DNA of 64,000 nt from Myxococcota bacterium (lineage in GTDB: Bacteria; Myxococcota_A; UBA796; JAFGLY01): contig JAJRWT010000032.1 in the NCBI GenBank assembly GCA_024276675.1, positions 1 through 64,000 of the forward strand, read 5' to 3'. The position numbers were made by a program, and so were the translations under genes. The first letter of the stretch is position 1; each line of letters starts with the position of its first letter. Below, piece by piece: positions 62,825 to 64,000 of the stretch. The notes beneath the pieces were generated by a model. It did not search any database, was not told where the DNA came from, and saw only the letters and a program-made list of their open reading frames with translations.

Positions 62825-64000
62825 TCCAGCCCCCAGTAGCCTCTTTGCCGCAGCGCTTTGATCAGGGCAGGGTCGGCTTCTTCGTTGGGACTGGGCGGTG
62901 GGGTCGTCCGGGAACGCCATTCGAGCATGGCGCTGCGCAGGTCCTCCATGGTAGTCAGGTCGGCTCCCGGAGATGCAAGAAAAGCCGGGCCCAGAAGATC
63001 CGCGCTTTCGATCATGTCACCAATAAAGGGTGAGCCCGCGGAAATACCACTGAAAACGAGGAAGGCGTCCTGGTTCCGGGCTGATACCATCCTGAAGCTG
63101 CCTTCGGTGAATATTGCGTTTCTTTCCGGTAGTTCTTGGCCGCGGAGGGCGGGGACGAGGGAGTGCCCCCGAAGATCGGCGGGAGGGTTGGCCCCGGCAA
63201 AATCCAGCAAAGTGGGCATTATATCGATGAGGCCGGTCAAGGAACCCACGTGGCGTCCGCCTCCCTTGCCTCCGGGTAGTCGGATCATGAGAACCGTCTG
63301 GGTGTCCTCGTTCCGCAGCGAGTAGCGGTGGTTGAACAGACCGTGTTCACCCAGACTCTCGCCATGGTCCGACATTACGACGATCACGGTGTTGTCCAAT
63401 AAGCCCCTCTGCTCCATGGCAGCCATGAACAAACCGAAAAAGGCATCCACGTAGGCAACGGAGCCATCGTAGACATCGCGGATGAAGTCGATGTCGGGTT
63501 GGAGCAGTTTCTTGGCTTTGTAGACAGGGTTTTCACCCGCAGCCCTGATGGTGGCCCTGGACCGTTCATCTCTCAAACGCAGGGTACGAAAATCAACCAG
63601 TTCGCCAATTTCTTTGTTGCCGAAGTAGTAGCCGTCGAAGATGGAAATCGTTCCCATCAGCGAAAGCACTGCCTGTTGACCTGCTCCCGTGTAGTTGGGA
63701 TCTGCACGCAAGAAGCCATAGGGGCTGGGCTTGAGGTAACGATGGTGATTGTCGTAGGTGTGAAGGAACAGAAAGAAAGGAGATTGCCCAGAGAGTTCGT
63801 CCAGCCACGACATGGCTCTTGGTACGGTATGAAACAACGAACCCCACTCCCTGGGAATGACGTAGGTGTCGAAACCTCGGTTCAGGCCAAAATGGGGGTG
63901 AAGATGCCCTCCGGCCACCGACGCGGCTGTCTCGTAGCCATAGAGCCCCAGCACCTGGGGGAGCGTTGGGATGGATTCTGGAAGCTTGAAACGGTAGGTT
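62821..64000 (-). CDS. Sulfatase family hydrolase (5' end beyond window)
   Basis: At least 393 residues are present, and the frame stays open to the window edge. TLPQVLGLYGYETAASVAGGHLHPHFGLNRGFDTYV is the alkaline-phosphatase-superfamily block after the nucleophile, which must lie outside the window. MSDHGESLGEHGLFNH gives the Asp-His metal ligands, intact here unlike the related gene near 58-60 kb. HVGSLTGLIDIMPTLLDFAG and ADLRGHSLVPAL complete the sulfatase pattern. The substrate is unknown. It is co-transcribed with two small envelope proteins. Confidence 0.8.
   Translation of the reverse strand, partial: TYRFKLPESIPTLPQVLGLYGYETAASVAGGHLHPHFGLNRGFDTYVIPREWGSLFHTVPRAMSWLDELSGQSPFFLFLHTYDNHHRYLKPSPYGFLRADPNYTGAGQQAVLSLMGTISIFDGYYFGNKEIGELVDFRTLRLRDERSRATIRAAGENPVYKAKKLLQPDIDFIRDVYDGSVAYVDAFFGLFMAAMEQRGLLDNTVIVVMSDHGESLGEHGLFNHRYSLRNEDTQTVLMIRLPGGKGGGRHVGSLTGLIDIMPTLLDFAGANPPADLRGHSLVPALRGQELPERNAIFTEGSFRMVSARNQDAFLVFSGISAGSPFIGDMIESADLLGPAFLASPGADLTTMEDLRSAMLEWRSRTTPPPSPNEEADPALIKALRQRGYWGLE

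Noticed and set aside
1..64000. tRNA, rRNA, riboswitch or integrase/attachment-site features
   Set aside because: No cloverleaf, rRNA signature, phage integrase or tyrosine recombinase sequence was recognised by eye. A covariance-model scan would be needed to exclude small RNAs.

Overview
The window looks like chromosomal DNA from a GC-rich Gram-negative bacterium of the Myxococcota/deltaproteobacterial kind. This placement is an inference. It rests on many lipoproteins and outer-membrane barrels, an Asp-Thr-Gly/Ser-rich linker, a MYXO-CTERM-like tail on an amidase, a Flp pilin, and a Wza/Wzc/Wzi polysaccharide system. No rRNA, tRNA, CRISPR array or phage was seen.

Layout. 0.2-6.7 kb: a flippase-like membrane protein, a secreted glycosidase-like lipoprotein, a long-chain acyl-CoA ligase and a B12-binding radical SAM enzyme. 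6.8-11.6 kb: a minus-strand information-processing block in the familiar order rho-rpmE-DUF1385-prfA-prmC, but the Rho has lost its P-loop lysine and catalytic glutamate. 12.1-15.0 kb: a 973-residue NAD-dependent DNA ligase whose zinc finger is split by about 230 extra residues. 15.1-20.2 kb: lipoproteins, a GT-C membrane glycosyltransferase and a barrel protein. 20.6-26.6 kb: an operon of three SPFH (HflK/HflC-like) proteins and a P1B metal ATPase. 26.7-33.0 kb: Flp pilin, an OmpA-family protein, a coiled-coil/zinc protein, a barrel protein and a second B12/radical SAM gene. 33.2-38.2 kb: tandem repeats, murJ, and a GIDE-like/LemA pair. 38.3-44.5 kb: amidase, zinc ribbon and a protease-like/TPR protein. 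44.5-61.3 kb: an exopolysaccharide locus (GT4, DUF362-ferredoxin, beta-propeller, WecG-type transferase, sugar-phosphate transferase, Wza, Wzc, HEAT lipoprotein, Wzi, a sulfatase-like protein, membrane protein). 61.3-64 kb: a small operon with a sulfatase cut by the window edge.

Three window-wide patterns stand out. (1) Five otherwise intact genes, including murJ and a polysaccharide initiating transferase, each carry one in-frame stop codon (TAA, TAG or TGA) with homology continuing in the same frame. (2) Three genes (rho-like, wecG-like and a barrel protein) have natural N-termini that begin only at ATA or ATT. These two patterns could reflect base-substitution errors, recent decay, or unusual decoding. 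(3) Two dispersed palindrome-ended repeat families are present: a 165-bp element with 16-bp terminal inverted repeats, and an element of about 82 bp. Each has one copy lying in frame inside a protein-coding gene, resembling the in-frame palindromic elements known from Rickettsia.
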